Notes under the pieces: model-generated
The model's database searches: none
Seen by the model: only the letters and a program-made list of their open reading frames with translations
Told to the model about the DNA's origin: nothing
Made by a program: the position numbers and the translations under genes
Part shown: piece by piece, positions 1 through 10,934 of the stretch
Numbering within the stretch: position 1 is the stretch's first letter
How the letters are laid out: every line of letters begins with the position of its first letter
Assembly (NCBI GenBank): GCA_029844215.1
Contig: CM056718.1
Location: forward strand, 80,526,764-80,590,763
Source of the DNA: Przewalskia tangutica
Taxonomy: Eukaryota; Streptophyta; Magnoliopsida; Solanales; Solanaceae
DNA: 64,000 nt
Direction: 5' to 3'

Positions 1-826
1 TGTCGTAAATTTCTAAAGCATAAAGTTAGTATAACGGCTTTATGGGAAGTTGGTTATAATAACTTTATGGAAGGTTATGAAAGTTGTCTATGTTGATTAA
101 TGAGCATAAGTTGTTTAGATTGTGAAAAATTACTTGGTTTCAAGCTTTGAAACGAGTTTTCTAAAGGTGTAGTAACTTGCTTTGAAAAATAGATACGCCT
201 TGATACTACGGGTGTTAGTATCTTGGATTTTAGATTAAAAAATGAGGCTTTCGAAAAGAGTGTACGTACATAGTACTTTGGCTTGTTTAATTGAGAATTA
301 TTCTATGTGTGCCTTTATAAGTAATTTGGCTTGCTTAAATAAGAATTCTCTTGGTTTTTGTGAAAAGAAGGCATGGTAATTGTCTTGGTTTATGTAAAGG
401 CATGGTATTGCAATTCGAATTAAAAGCATGTAGTTATGAGTCTATTTGGGCGTACCGTCAGTGATGGAGGATTCCACGGGTATGCGGCCATGATGAGGTT
501 CATTTCGCTGATGTGATTATTCCATGGATTAGCTCTCCACGAGGTCTCTCGATGCAGGTGGATCTAGTAGTTAGCCTCGCACCGCCCGGTCGAGACGTGA
601 TGCAGGGTGGATCTGGTAGTTGGCTTTCGTACTTGCCCCGGTCAGGGTTAGGGCGAAGTGGTGTGATGCAGGGTGGACCTGGTGGTTAGCTCAGCGTGCC
701 CGCCGATCGTGATGTGACGCAGGTGGATCGGTAGAGGCTATCGCACTTGCCGGTCGGCCGTGATTTCGATTATAGTATTGTTGTGCAGGTGGATCTCGTA
801 GCTTTCGTACTTGCCGGTCGGTTGAG
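1..826 (+). mobile_element. LTR X1, first fragment (Ty3/gypsy-type LTR, cut by left window edge)
   Basis: This is plus-strand LTR sequence without coding potential. It matches the middle of the other plus-oriented LTRs here: the CATAAAG...GTTATAA...CTTTATG dyad near 20-75, the 'gatactacgggtgttagtatctt' type segment near 215, and the 'gtaccg-cagtgatg-gattccacgggtatgc' type segment near 450. It stops where element A is inserted and resumes at 9595 and 19014. The LTR start and any internal region lie left of the window. Confidence 0.8.
552..826 (+). repeat. Minisatellite inside LTR X1
   Basis: About five imperfect units of roughly 50-60 bp, each built around 'ggtggatctggtagttgg' followed by 'ttcgtacttgcc-cggtc'. 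One more unit follows the element A insertion at 9600-9645. The same type of array lies at the same place in LTRs X2, C, D, F and H. Confidence 0.75.
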
Positions 827-3800
827 TGTCACACCGGTCGGGCGTGGTCGGTGCCTTACCCCGGGCACCCTAGTGATACAACATCAGAGAAAACCAGCGG
901 AAAATAAAACATGAGTCATGAAACAAGAGATATAATAATAAGCAGGCCAACCAAAACGGTTGCCTTCAGTATATACATAAAACCTGAACAGTTTAATCTT
1001 TTACAACCTCGCCACAAAGCATTTCTACGCACTTAAGATTTACAACGACTATGACGGGACGGGGCCCGCCATACCACTGAATGTACAAGAACCTACAACT
1101 CGAGGAAACACATACCAAAAGATAAGCCTCGAGAAACGGAGCTTCCCAATCTGTTGAATCGTGATCCTATGAGCGAGGATCCACGGCCGATGTACCTCAC
1201 TGCGGCATGAACGCGGCCCGAAGGAGGTCGATAACAGTACCAAGTATGTGGCGTAAAATCAGTAAATGAAATCATACTAGTCTATATAAAGCGGGAGACA
1301 TGTATGATAACCAAACTACGATTCACAACATTCGATCGTGACTCACGCCTCAAGTCATCACTCAAATATAACTATGGGTCTCACGCCCACAACATCAATC
1401 GTGTTCGCATCACGGCGCATGCCCCGGAATTCTGCATCGGTGTAGACATGTCCATGATGCAACAATAATACCAATGCCCCGGCCACATGCCCCGGAATTT
1501 ACATCGGTGTAGACACGCCCATGTGACATTAATAACAATATCTTGGGTGATCAACCTGCGCGTAGCCACATGCCCCGAATTCTACCTCGGTGTAGACATG
1601 TCCATGTAACCACAATAAGACAAGAATCAAAATGGAAACATACCGTGGAATTCTCCACACGCGCGCGTCAGTAAGTTCTCAACAAGTCAACCGGCCCTCT
1701 ATCGAGAGACGCGGTAACACATAAATACAACACTTGTACAACAAAGGCTATCATCACAAGCATAGGCAAGTTTCACACAACTCAAAGTACTTTCACATAA
1801 GTCACACAATACCAGTAGTATAAAAATCGTGACTATCTTTTTAAGTAAACAAGACACTTCCCCTTTTGTAAAATCAAGTAACAACATTATTTTCCAAACG
1901 TTCAAGTTTGCCTAATTTCAAATGCTCAAGTCACTTATTTTGGAAAGGTTTCATAACTCATAGTCTTAATCTCTTTTAAAACAATTGAGTAACATATGTC
2001 ATATATGTGAGTAGTTTATTCTTGTTTATAACGATCTTATTACAGCAGCCATGATCTAGAAAATGTAATATCATTTTGTCTCATCTTAGCTTCTATGCAG
2101 ATGGAGGTTTCTACTGGTTTTAATACAACACATCATTATTCAATACATTTTCCTTTATTAACGCTGCAGTGGTCTGTCGATACACATTCTGATTCCCGAA
2201 ATCAGTAAAACATTATCCCTTTAAAAACCAAGTACTCATTACTCACGAATGAGGTTTCACACAACATCCATATTAAAACAAATAAGTTAAGTCTCTTAAC
2301 TTCTAACATCAGTAAACCATTTTCTTACCTACATAAAGCTATTATAACCAACTTCCCATAAAGCCGTTATAACACTTTATGTTTAAACCAAACAAATACA
2401 CTTAGTACCTGTACGTCCACCGTACTACATAGTTACACACATATCATGCTAGAACAGATAGGAAGAGGTTCACATACCTCACGGCGAGTATCGACAATAA
2501 GCAAAATGCTCCAAGTACTACAACCTTGCTAGCCCTTTCCACTCCTCAAGTAGAATACGCTACTCTTAGTACTTTCACCTAAAAAGGTCACAAACGTCTA
2601 TTAACTTCAAAACACAAGGTTCCATTTCTCTACAGAAAATTCGAAGACTCTCCCCACACAGCGTAAATCTCCTCCTCTATCGCGGCCGGCTACCACGCCA
2701 ACCAGGGGGGGGGGGGGTTTACACGTCTAACCGGACGTGTACCATTCTACTACACAACAATGCTACACAAGTCTCATGTCTGATACACCCATGTAATTAC
2801 GATTCGGTTCTCTTCTTTAAATTGGGCTTAAGTCAAAAGACATTTGCCGCACAATAATGTTCGATTCTATATATAGTATACCTCAACTATATATTCTACT
2901 ACATGTAATCTCCAATTACAATAAGGGACAAGAATATTTACCTCGACAAGCCCAAAATTATCCAAGTTATAATGTCGATCCCGAAGCAAGGTTTAGCTCT
3001 ACTCCGTGCGCTCAATCCGCTCCAAACAACCCTTAGAAGTTCTAACCAACTTCTACTCAAATACTTCAACCAACTATGAAGATTTCCTTAGGATTTCGGT
3101 TTGAGACTAAAAGGACAAAAGGTAGTATTTCCGGGCTCTACGTATAGAGGTAACTTTTGGAATACAACAAGGTAAAGGCTAAGGTATTTTGGGCATTAAA
3201 ACAATACTCGGAGGGTATTTCTACCACGAGGGGGGGTGTATTATACGAAACAACTAGGCTAGGGGGGGGTACCCCACGGCTAGCACCACAAAGGGGAGGA
3301 AGGCTGAGGACGAGAACACACTCACAGGGAGGGAGAGGGACTCAAGACTTGGAAGATTTTAGGAATGGATGAAGTCTTCAAGCTTAGGGGGGTATTTATA
3401 GCAAAACCAAAGGCCAACCAATGGCCAAGATCAAGCCATGTGCAAGGCAAGTGTAAGGCCAAGATCAAGCCAAGTGCACCTAGTCCCTACTCCTAAAACC
3501 CTCACAAATATCTACACAAATATCTACCATCAACTTGCCCCTTGATCGGCCAAGTCACGCCCCACTGCTTCCATTGTGAGGTGACACATGTCACCCTCCG
3601 TTGGTCCAAAATGTTTTCTCTCGGAAAAATCCGCAAAAATAAGAAAAGACATAGCGGAATTTTCCCTGCAAGTTATGCAAAACGTTTAGTCAAAAACGAC
3701 TCTAACAAGGTGTTGTGCACAAATGTCATTCGGCCGAGCCACTGGCGGGGTGACACGTGTCACCTCCTATTGGCCCTCATAAAACGTCTTAGAAAAATAT

Positions 3801-4070
3801 CCACAATGGCCAAAATCTCAAAACAAAGTGGGCCCCACAAAACAGTAAATTTCTCCGTGGGCCCACGTGACCATTCAAAATAAAATTCCATAATTCTAAT
3901 ATAATCTAAGAAGCCCAAATTCCAAATCTGGGAATTCCCTTCAACGAACGCTTTCCTTACAAAAGCGGAAACTTTTTAGTGGAAGAATCACTCTTTCTTC
4001 CTTTCCAATTTTTACATCGTGCTCTCGTGCGTCGTCCTCGCATACATACCACGAGAATACGGGTATAACA
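827..4070 (-). repeat. Element A 3' LTR
   Basis: 3244 bp, terminal TG...CA. Read on the minus strand it holds, from its start: a G-box palindrome (3749-3764) with a CCAAT box beside it, a TATA box (3393-3400), a splice-donor-like site (2468-2479), the CATAAAG dyad (about 2336-2378), a three-unit minisatellite (about 1410-1610), and the TGACA end. A run of 13 G lies at 2705-2717. It is collinear with the 5' LTR at 6298-9594. Confidence 0.92.
1410..1610. repeat. Three-unit minisatellite in element A 3' LTR
   Basis: Units of about 75-90 bp share 'gaattctacctcggtgtaga' followed by 'catgtccatg', with spacers that differ. The matching array in the 5' LTR is at about 6905-7105, also three units; element B carries four. 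Confidence 0.8.
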
Positions 4071-4833
4071 TTCTCCCTCGCCAGAAACATTCGTCCGAAT
4101 GTTCCTTCTCAAGACGGATATCGATGAAGTTCCTCTAACAAGTTGTCAACGCCACGGCAGCGCGAAATAACACACGTTCTCTTCCTTCCTTACTCGTCGT
4201 GCCCTTCGAACACTTGAACTCTCCCAAGACGTACCATACTTGATTATTACTTAGTTCCCAAAAATCTGCGGAGTCACTACCTCGAACTTGGTCATCTTAC
4301 TAACCTCAAACTTCCTTAAGGCCATTCCGGCCTTTACGAACGCTTCTGGTCGAACGCGTCCACGAACTCATCGATGATCATACAAACTTGGGCCTAGCAT
4401 CCTCGTGACCCTACCACTGGCGGGACCACCCGGACCCCACCTTGTCCGGCTACGGGTTGACCGTATCACGTCCTCAACCGACCCACAATCGCGTCAAGCC
4501 CTCGTTCCCGACACGGAACAATCTGCTAAATCACATCATGAAAGCTACCACTTCCATCTCACACTACCCATGGACTTATCACACAAATAAAACCCCACGT
4601 ATACTACGCACTCGATAAAGGTCAAACATAAAGCGAATCTTTTACTCAAGGCGACCTTACCTCTAAGGTCTCAATCGTGACGATCTAGGGTTCACACTTA
4701 CCATGCCCCATACTTACCCCTACAATAACGGTGTCTAAATCACATTTAGCACAAAGCTATCCGAACATAACACTAAAACACATCGGTATACAAAACTCTA
4801 CAGAGGTTAAGGATATACTGTCTCTACCGCTTT
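4071..4833 (-). other. Element A internal region between gag and 3' LTR, no recognisable gene
   Basis: It begins at the 3' LTR with a degraded polypurine tract (complement of ttctccctcg, 4071-4080), then the inverted repeat at 4086-4103. The rest has no ORF matching a pol domain. Part of it (about 4320-4720) is shared with element B (about 13560-13960) and element F (about 45030-45400), so it is an inherited component of this non-autonomous family. Its origin is unknown to me. Confidence 0.7.
4086..4103. promoter_or_regulatory. PPT-adjacent inverted repeat, element A
   Basis: AACATTCG and CGAATGTT flank a two-base centre immediately internal to the 3' LTR and PPT. The same dyad is at 13331-13348 (B), 25880-25899 (C), 44039-44057 (F), 53904-53922 (G) and 63944-63962 (H). 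Confidence 0.7.
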
Positions 4834-6097
4834 CTAATCACGATCACGCCTGCGGTACGGTAGTGAAGGTGATGAACCAGCCACGATCTGAAGGTGAGTC
4901 GTAACATCCGTGCTACCCTTGGTCGGACAGTTCCTCGCAAAATGGCCCGCTGGCCGCAAAATAGCAAGCTCCCTTGGCACTACGACACTCCCCGAAATGC
5001 GGTCTACCACATCGACCACACCGAGGTAGGGTGACCGCGTCCGCCAACACCCCACTTCCTCGGAAACTCAACCCTTGGAGCCACGACTGTTCCTGAATAC
5101 TCTGGATGCTCTGAAGGTTGTGGAGGACCACTCTGCACTGGCGGAGGTACAAAACTAGTATGCTGCTGAGGCGGTCCGCCTCGAAAGTCACCAAAGGACC
5201 CTGTTGTTCTGGCCCTCTTCTGCTGATCTTGGTCATTCCGTCGACCTCTCCGTGCCTCACATCCCAGTGCATGAGCTTGCATGCGGGCAATGTCCATGCC
5301 CGGCTGAAGAGCTACACTCGAACAAGCCTCTGTCAAGCAATCATCTAATCCGGTGACGTAGCGGTGCACTCTATCCTCCATGGTTGCCACTAAAGCGGGG
5401 ACATACCGAGCCAACGAGTCAAACTCCACGTTGTACTCCGGGCTGTCGCCTCTCTGTCTCGGATCACAAATTGCCGGCCCGTGCCCTCCTCATGCGGAGG
5501 CAAGAAGTGAGTGAGAATGCCTCGAGAACTCGTCCCATACCTTTGAGCGCATGCTCTCCCCGGGACAACTCCCACGAATCAACCCAGTCGACTGCGGTAT
5601 CACGCAGCCGATGCGAACCTAAGACCACCGACTCGGTCTCCGAAGCCTTGATCACTCTCATGACCCGCTGTAACTGCCGGATGAACTCCTGCGGATCATC
5701 CTCAGGCCTCGACCCATAAAACTCTGGCGGGCTACAACTCAGAAAGTCCGCACCTCAAACTATACGCTCGGGGTGAACTACGGTGCTATCAAATCGAAGG
5801 CCAGGCTGCTGCGTCCGGCTATCCTCATATCGGCCACGACCACGACCAAGAATCGGGCCATCTCCTTGTAACCCATCTCCTCTGCCCCAGACTGGGGGAC
5901 TGGAGGCTCGGGTGTGTGGTCTCAGCAGCCACTGCTGCGGCTCTAAACTCTCTTTGAAATTTGGCGGCGTCACAAAACCCGCCGTCTGAAGCCTGACCTC
6001 AATCTTGTCAGGCTGCGCCTCGTACTCCTCTGTATCTCACTAGCGGCACCCTCGGCTGCCTTGCCGCCCGGGCTCTGGTTGCCTTGCGCGGAGGCAT
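4834..6097 (-). pseudogene. gag: Element A gag (capsid/nucleocapsid), frameshifted
   Basis: The gene would encode the Ty3/gypsy Gag structural protein that forms the cytoplasmic particle and binds the RNA. The start is taken at the ATG at 6097, where the first codons read MPPRKAT, the usual start in this group and present in B, F and G too. Capsid-type sequence appears in pieces: 'ESVVLGSHRLRDTAVDW' (about 5464-5661) and 'EFDSLARYVPALVATMEDRVH' less its last residue (5429 downward). A nucleocapsid CCHC knuckle lies near 4927-4970, split over two frames, with GHFARNCP readable. No single frame is open across the gene. Some breaks may be sequencing errors, since they sit in CAG/CTG-rich sequence. 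No pol follows. Confidence 0.85.
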
Positions 6098-6282
6098 AGC
6101 GGTAAAAAGCGAGATACGTCGGAGGGGTCAACTTACAACGACTCTAAGGCACGATCTCGTAATGAGAAGAATGAAACCAATCCTAAATGTCCTATAGCCT
6201 CCGATTATAGATGTGGTGCACAACACACCGATAATCAAGACTCTACTAGACACGATGCAGTAGACACTTTCCGAGGACTAAT

Positions 6283-6294
6283 CGCTCGATACCA
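6283..6294 (-). other. Primer-binding site, element A
   Basis: Minus-strand TGGTATCGAGCG lies three bases inside the 5' LTR. It resembles the plant initiator tRNA-Met PBS (TGGTATCAGAGC). The untranslated leader from here to the gag ATG (6098-6282) has no further feature that I recognise. Confidence 0.8.
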
Positions 6295-8903
6295 CTATGT
6301 CACACCCCGATTCGGGCGTGGTCGTGCCTTACCGGGCACCCTAGTGATACAACATCCGAGAAAACCAGCGGAAAATAACACCTGAGTCATGACACAAGAG
6401 ATATAAGAATAACCAGGCCACCCAAAACGGTTGCCTTCAGGATATACATAAAACTCGAATGCTTTAATCCTTTACAACCCTGCCACAACAGATTACAGAC
6501 CTCTAAGATTTACAACGACTATGACGGACAGGGCCCGCCATACCCACGAATGTACAAGAACCTACAACTCGTGGAAACACATACCAAAAGATAAGCCTCC
6601 GAGAAACGGAGCTTCCCAATACGTTGAGCGTGATCCTATGAGCGAGGATCCACGACCGATGTACCTCTACTGCGGCATGAACGCAGCCCCGAAGGAGGTC
6701 GATAACAGTACCAAGTATGTGAAATCGAAAAATCAGAAATGAAATCATACTAGTCTATATAAAGCGGGAGACATGTATGATAACCAAACTCTGATTCACA
6801 ACATAAAAGCGATCATGTTCGATCGAGGACTCACGCCTCAAGTCATCACTCAAATATAACTATGGGTCTCACGCCCACAACATCAATCGTGTTCGCATCA
6901 CGGCGCATGCCCGGAATTCTGCGCCGGTGTAGACATGTCCATGATGCAACAATAATACCAATGCCCGGCCACATGCCCCGGAATTTACATCGGTGTAGAC
7001 ACGTCCATGTGACATTAATAACAATATCTTTGGGTGATCAACCCTCGCGCGTACCCACATGCCCCGAATTCTACCTCGGTGTAGACATGTCCATGTAACC
7101 ACAATAAGACAGTAATCAAAATGGAAACATACCCGTGGAATTCTCCGTCACTGCCAGCACGTCCAAGTAAGTTCTCAACAAGTCAACCGGCCCTCTATCG
7201 AGAGACGCGGTAACACAGAAATACAACACTTGTACAACAAAGGCTATCATCACAAGCATAGGCAAGTTTCACACAACTCAAAGTACTTTCACATAAGTCA
7301 CACAATACCCGTAGTATAAAAATCGTGACTATCTTTTTAAGTAAACAAGACACTTCCCCTTTTGTAAAATCAAGTAACAACATTATTTTCCAAACGTTCA
7401 AGTTTGCCTAATTTCAAATGCTCAAGTCACTTATTTTGGAAAGGTTTCATAACTCATAGTCTTAATCTCTTTTAAAACAATTGAGTAACATATGTCATAT
7501 ATGTGAGTAGTTTATTCTTGTTTATAACGATCTTATTACAGCAGCCATGATCTAGAAAATGTAATATCATTTTGTCTCATCTTAGCTTCTATGCAGATGG
7601 AGGTTTCTACTGGTTTTAATACAACACATCATTATTCAATACATTTTCCTTTATTAACGCTGCAGTGGTCTGTCGATACACATTCTGATTCCCGAAATCA
7701 GTAAAACATTATCCCTTTAAAACCAAGTACTCATTACTCACGAATGAGGTTTCACACAACATCCATATTAAAACAAATAAGTTAAGTCTCTTAACCTCTA
7801 ACATCAGTAAACCATTTTCTTACCTACATAAAGCTATTATAACCAACTTCCCATAAAGCCGTTATAACACTTTATGTTTAAACCAAATAAATACACTTAG
7901 TACCTGTACGTCCATCGTACTACATAGTTACACACATATCATGCTAGAACAGATAGGAAGAGGTTCACATACCTCGCGGCGAGTATCGACAATAAGCAAA
8001 ATGCTCCAAGTACTACAACCTTGCTAGCCCTTTCCACTCCTCAAGTAGAATACGCTACTCTTAGTACTTTCACCTAAAAAGGTCACAAACGTCTATTAAC
8101 TTCAAAACACAAGGTTCCATTTCTCTACAGAAAATTCGGCAGCACCTCCCCCCCCCCGCAACAGCGTAAATCTCCTCCTCTATCGAGGCCGGCTACCAAG
8201 CCAACCAGGGGGGGGGGGGTTTACACGTCTAACCGGACGTGTACCATTCTACTACACAACAATGCTACACAAGTCTACTGTAATACAGTCCTATGTAATT
8301 ACAGTTCAGTTCTCTTCTTTAAATTCAGGCTTAAGTCAAAAGACATTGCCGCACAATAATGTTCAGTTCTATATATAGTATACCTCAACTATATATTCCT
8401 ACTACATGTAATCTCCAATTACAATAAGGGGACAAGAATATTTACCTCGACAAGCCCAAAATTATCCAAGTTATAATGTCGATCCTGAGCAAGGTTTAGC
8501 TCCTACTCCGTGCGCTCCAATCCGCTCCAAACAACCCTTAGAAGTTCTAACCAACTTCTACTCAAATACTTCAACCAACTATGAAGATTTCCTTAGGGTT
8601 TCGGTTTGAGACTAAAAGGACAAAAGGTAGTATTTCCGGGCTCTACGTATAGAGGTAACTTTTGGAATACAACAAGGTAAAGGCTAAGGTATTTTGGGCA
8701 TTATAACAATACTCGGAGAGTATTTCTACCAAGAGGGGGGGTGTATTATACGAAACAACTAGGCTAGGGGGGGGGTACCCCACGGCTAGCACCACAAAGG
8801 GGGGAGGGGGAAGGCTTAGGACGAGAACACACTCAAAGGGAGGGAGAGGGACTCAAGACTTGGAAGATTTTAGGAATGGATGAAGTCTTCAAGCTTAGGG
8901 GGG

Positions 8904-8911
8904 TATTTATA
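8904..8911 (-). promoter_or_regulatory. LTR TATA box, element A
   Basis: Minus-strand TATAAATA, about 690 bp from the LTR start. Identical boxes sit at 3393-3400 (A 3' LTR), 12627-12634 and 18305-18312 (B), 33987-33994 (E), 43480-43487 and 49289-49296 (F), and 63402-63409 (H). Transcription would start just downstream, leaving most of the LTR as transcribed leader. Confidence 0.7.
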
Positions 8912-9262
8912 GCAAAACCAAAGGCCAACCAATGGCCAAGATCAAGCCATGTGCAAGGCAAGTGTAAGGCCAAGATCAAGCCAAGTGCACCCTAGTCCCT
9001 ACTCCTTAAAACCCTCACAAATATCTACACAAATATCTACCATCAACTTGCCCCTTCAATCGGCCAAGTGCCGCCCCACTTGCTTCCATTGTGAGGTGAC
9101 ATGTCACCCTCCGTTGGTCCAAAATGTTTGTCTCTCGGAAAAATCCATAAAAATAAGAAAAGACATAGCCGAATTTTCCCCTGCAAGTTATGCAAAGCGT
9201 TTCGTCAAAACGACTCTAGCAAGGGTGTTGTGCACAAATGTCATTCGGCGAGCCACTGGCGG

Positions 9263-9278
9263 GGTGACACGTGTCACC
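9263..9278. promoter_or_regulatory. Palindromic G-box element in U3, element A
   Basis: GGTGACACGTGTCACC is a perfect 16-bp palindrome centred on CACGTG, the plant bZIP/bHLH G-box. It is followed within ten bases by CTATTGG, a CCAAT box on the sense strand. The same block is at 3749-3764, 12992-13007, 18673-18688 and 34355-34370. The function is inferred from the motif. Confidence 0.6.
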
Positions 9279-9594
9279 CTCTATTGGCCCTCATAAAACG
9301 TCTTCCAAAAATATCCACAATGGCCAAAATCTCAAAACAAAGTGGGCCCACAAATCAGAATTTCTCCGTGGGCCCACGTGATCATTTCCGAAAATAAAAT
9401 TCCATAATTCTAATATAATCTAAGAAGCCCAAATTCCAAATCTGGGAACCCAATTCCCTTCAACGAACATTTTCCTTACAAAAACCGGAAACTTTTTCCG
9501 TGGAAGAATCACCTCTTTCTTCCTTTCCAATTTTTCTGTCGTGCTCTCGTACGTACGTCCTCGCATACATACCCTGAGAATACGGGGTATAACA

Positions 9595-9803
9595 TTGAGG
9601 ATGCAGGGTGGATATGGTAGCTATGCCTTCGTACTTGCCTCGTACGGTTCTGATGACACAGGTGGGATCTAGTGTTCATGTGTACTCCTTAGTGTTGTTA
9701 TATCATAGACTGCCGGCAGTGAGGAAGGAATTCCACGGGCATGATTGATGTTACGGGCATGAGACCTATGGTTATATTTGAGTGATGACTTAGAGGGCGT
9801 GAG
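9595..9803 (+). mobile_element. LTR X1, second fragment
   Basis: Continuation of LTR X1 between elements A and B. It starts with the TTGAG copy made by element A and ends with the GTGAG copy made by element B. It aligns with 22250-22460 of LTR X2 (segments 'gttatatcatagactgccg' and 'ccacgggcatgattgatgtt'). Confidence 0.85.
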
Positions 9804-10429
9804 TGTAACGACCCGTCCCGGGGCCCGTTACTGCTGCCTTATCCCGGGCACCCTAGTGACACAACATCAGAGAAAACCAGCGGAAAATAAAACTTTAAAC
9901 AAGAAACAAGATATATGATCATAAAACAGGCCAACCCAACGGTTACCTTCCAATAACATATATAAATACAACTCTTACAAAAGCGAGCAGTTTAATCCTT
10001 TTTACAAACCACACTTACAGCATTACTACAGACCTCTAAGATTTACAACAACTATGACGGACGGGGCCCGCCATACCACGAATGTACAAGAACCTACAAC
10101 TCGGGAACACATACCGAAAGATAAGCCTCGGAGAAACGGAGCTTCCCAGCAACGGCGAGATCCTAAGAGCGAGGATCCACGACCGATGTACCTCTACTGC
10201 GGCATGAACGCGGCCGAGAGGTCGATGCAAGTACCAAGTATGTGAATCGTAAAATCAAATGAAATCATACTAGTCTATATAAAGCGAGACATGTATGATA
10301 ACCAAACTACAGTTCACAACATAAAAGCAGTCATGTCCAGTCAGGGACTCACGCCCTCAAGTCATCACTCAAATATAACTATGGGTCTCACGCCCACAAC
10401 ATCAATCATGTTCGCATCATGGCCGCATG

Positions 10430-10705
10430 CCGGGTGCATCGGTGTAGACATGTCCATGATGCAACAATAATACCAATGCCCCCGGCCACATGCCCCGGAA
10501 TTCTACCTCGGTGTGACACCGTCCATGTGACATCAACAATAATATCTGGGTGATCGACCACGCCGCATGGCCACATGCCCCCGGAATTCTACCTCGGTGT
10601 AGACATGTCCATGTAACCACAATAACAATATATCGGGTAATCAACCCGACCGCATGGCCGCATGCCCCCGGAATTCTACCTCGGTGTAGACATGTCCATG
10701 TGACA
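10430..10705. repeat. Four-unit minisatellite in element B 3' LTR
   Basis: Units share 'gaattctacctcggtgtaga' and 'catgtccatgt', as in element A, but with four units. The 5' LTR copy is at about 16140-16410, also four units. Confidence 0.8.
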
Positions 10706-10860
10706 TCAACAACAAGACAGTAATCAAAAATGGAAACATACCCGTGGAATTCTCCATCACTGCCAGCACGTCCAAGTAAGTTCTCAACAAGTCGACCGGC
10801 CCTCTATCGAGAGACGCGGTAACACAGAAATACCACACTTGCACAACAAAGGCTATCATC

Positions 10861-10934
10861 ACAAGCATAGGCAAGTTTCACAACAACAAGCATAGGCAAG
10901 TTTCACAACAACAAGCATAGGCAAGTTTCACACA
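10861..10934. repeat. 24-bp tandem repeat, three copies
   Basis: Three copies of a 24-bp unit containing 'aagcataggcaagtttcac'. The other LTR of the same element (16560-16607) has two copies and element A has one, so copy number changed within this lineage. Confidence 0.85.

Larger units (their letters stand above)
827..9594 (-). mobile_element. Element A: complete gag-only Ty3/gypsy LTR retrotransposon
   Basis: The element is defined by two long LTRs (827-4070 and 6298-9594) in the same orientation around a 2.2 kb internal region. On the plus strand each LTR begins TGTCACACC and ends TATAACA. The 5-bp target duplication TTGAG is present at 822-826 and 9595-9599, so both boundaries are exact. 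On joining the flanks, LTR X1 reads on without a gap. The internal region has a PBS and gag remains but no protease, reverse transcriptase or integrase. This is the TR-GAG/LARD type of organisation. The element depends on enzymes from elsewhere. Confidence 0.93.
6298..9594 (-). repeat. Element A 5' LTR
   Basis: 3297 bp, TG...CA, collinear with 827-4070. It carries the promoter for the element: G-box palindrome 9263-9278 with CTATTGG beside it, TATA box 8904-8911, splice-donor-like site 7963-7974, dyad about 7826-7876, three-unit minisatellite about 6905-7105. A run of 12 G is at 8208-8219. Differences from the 3' LTR are concentrated at CAG/CTG positions. Confidence 0.92.
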
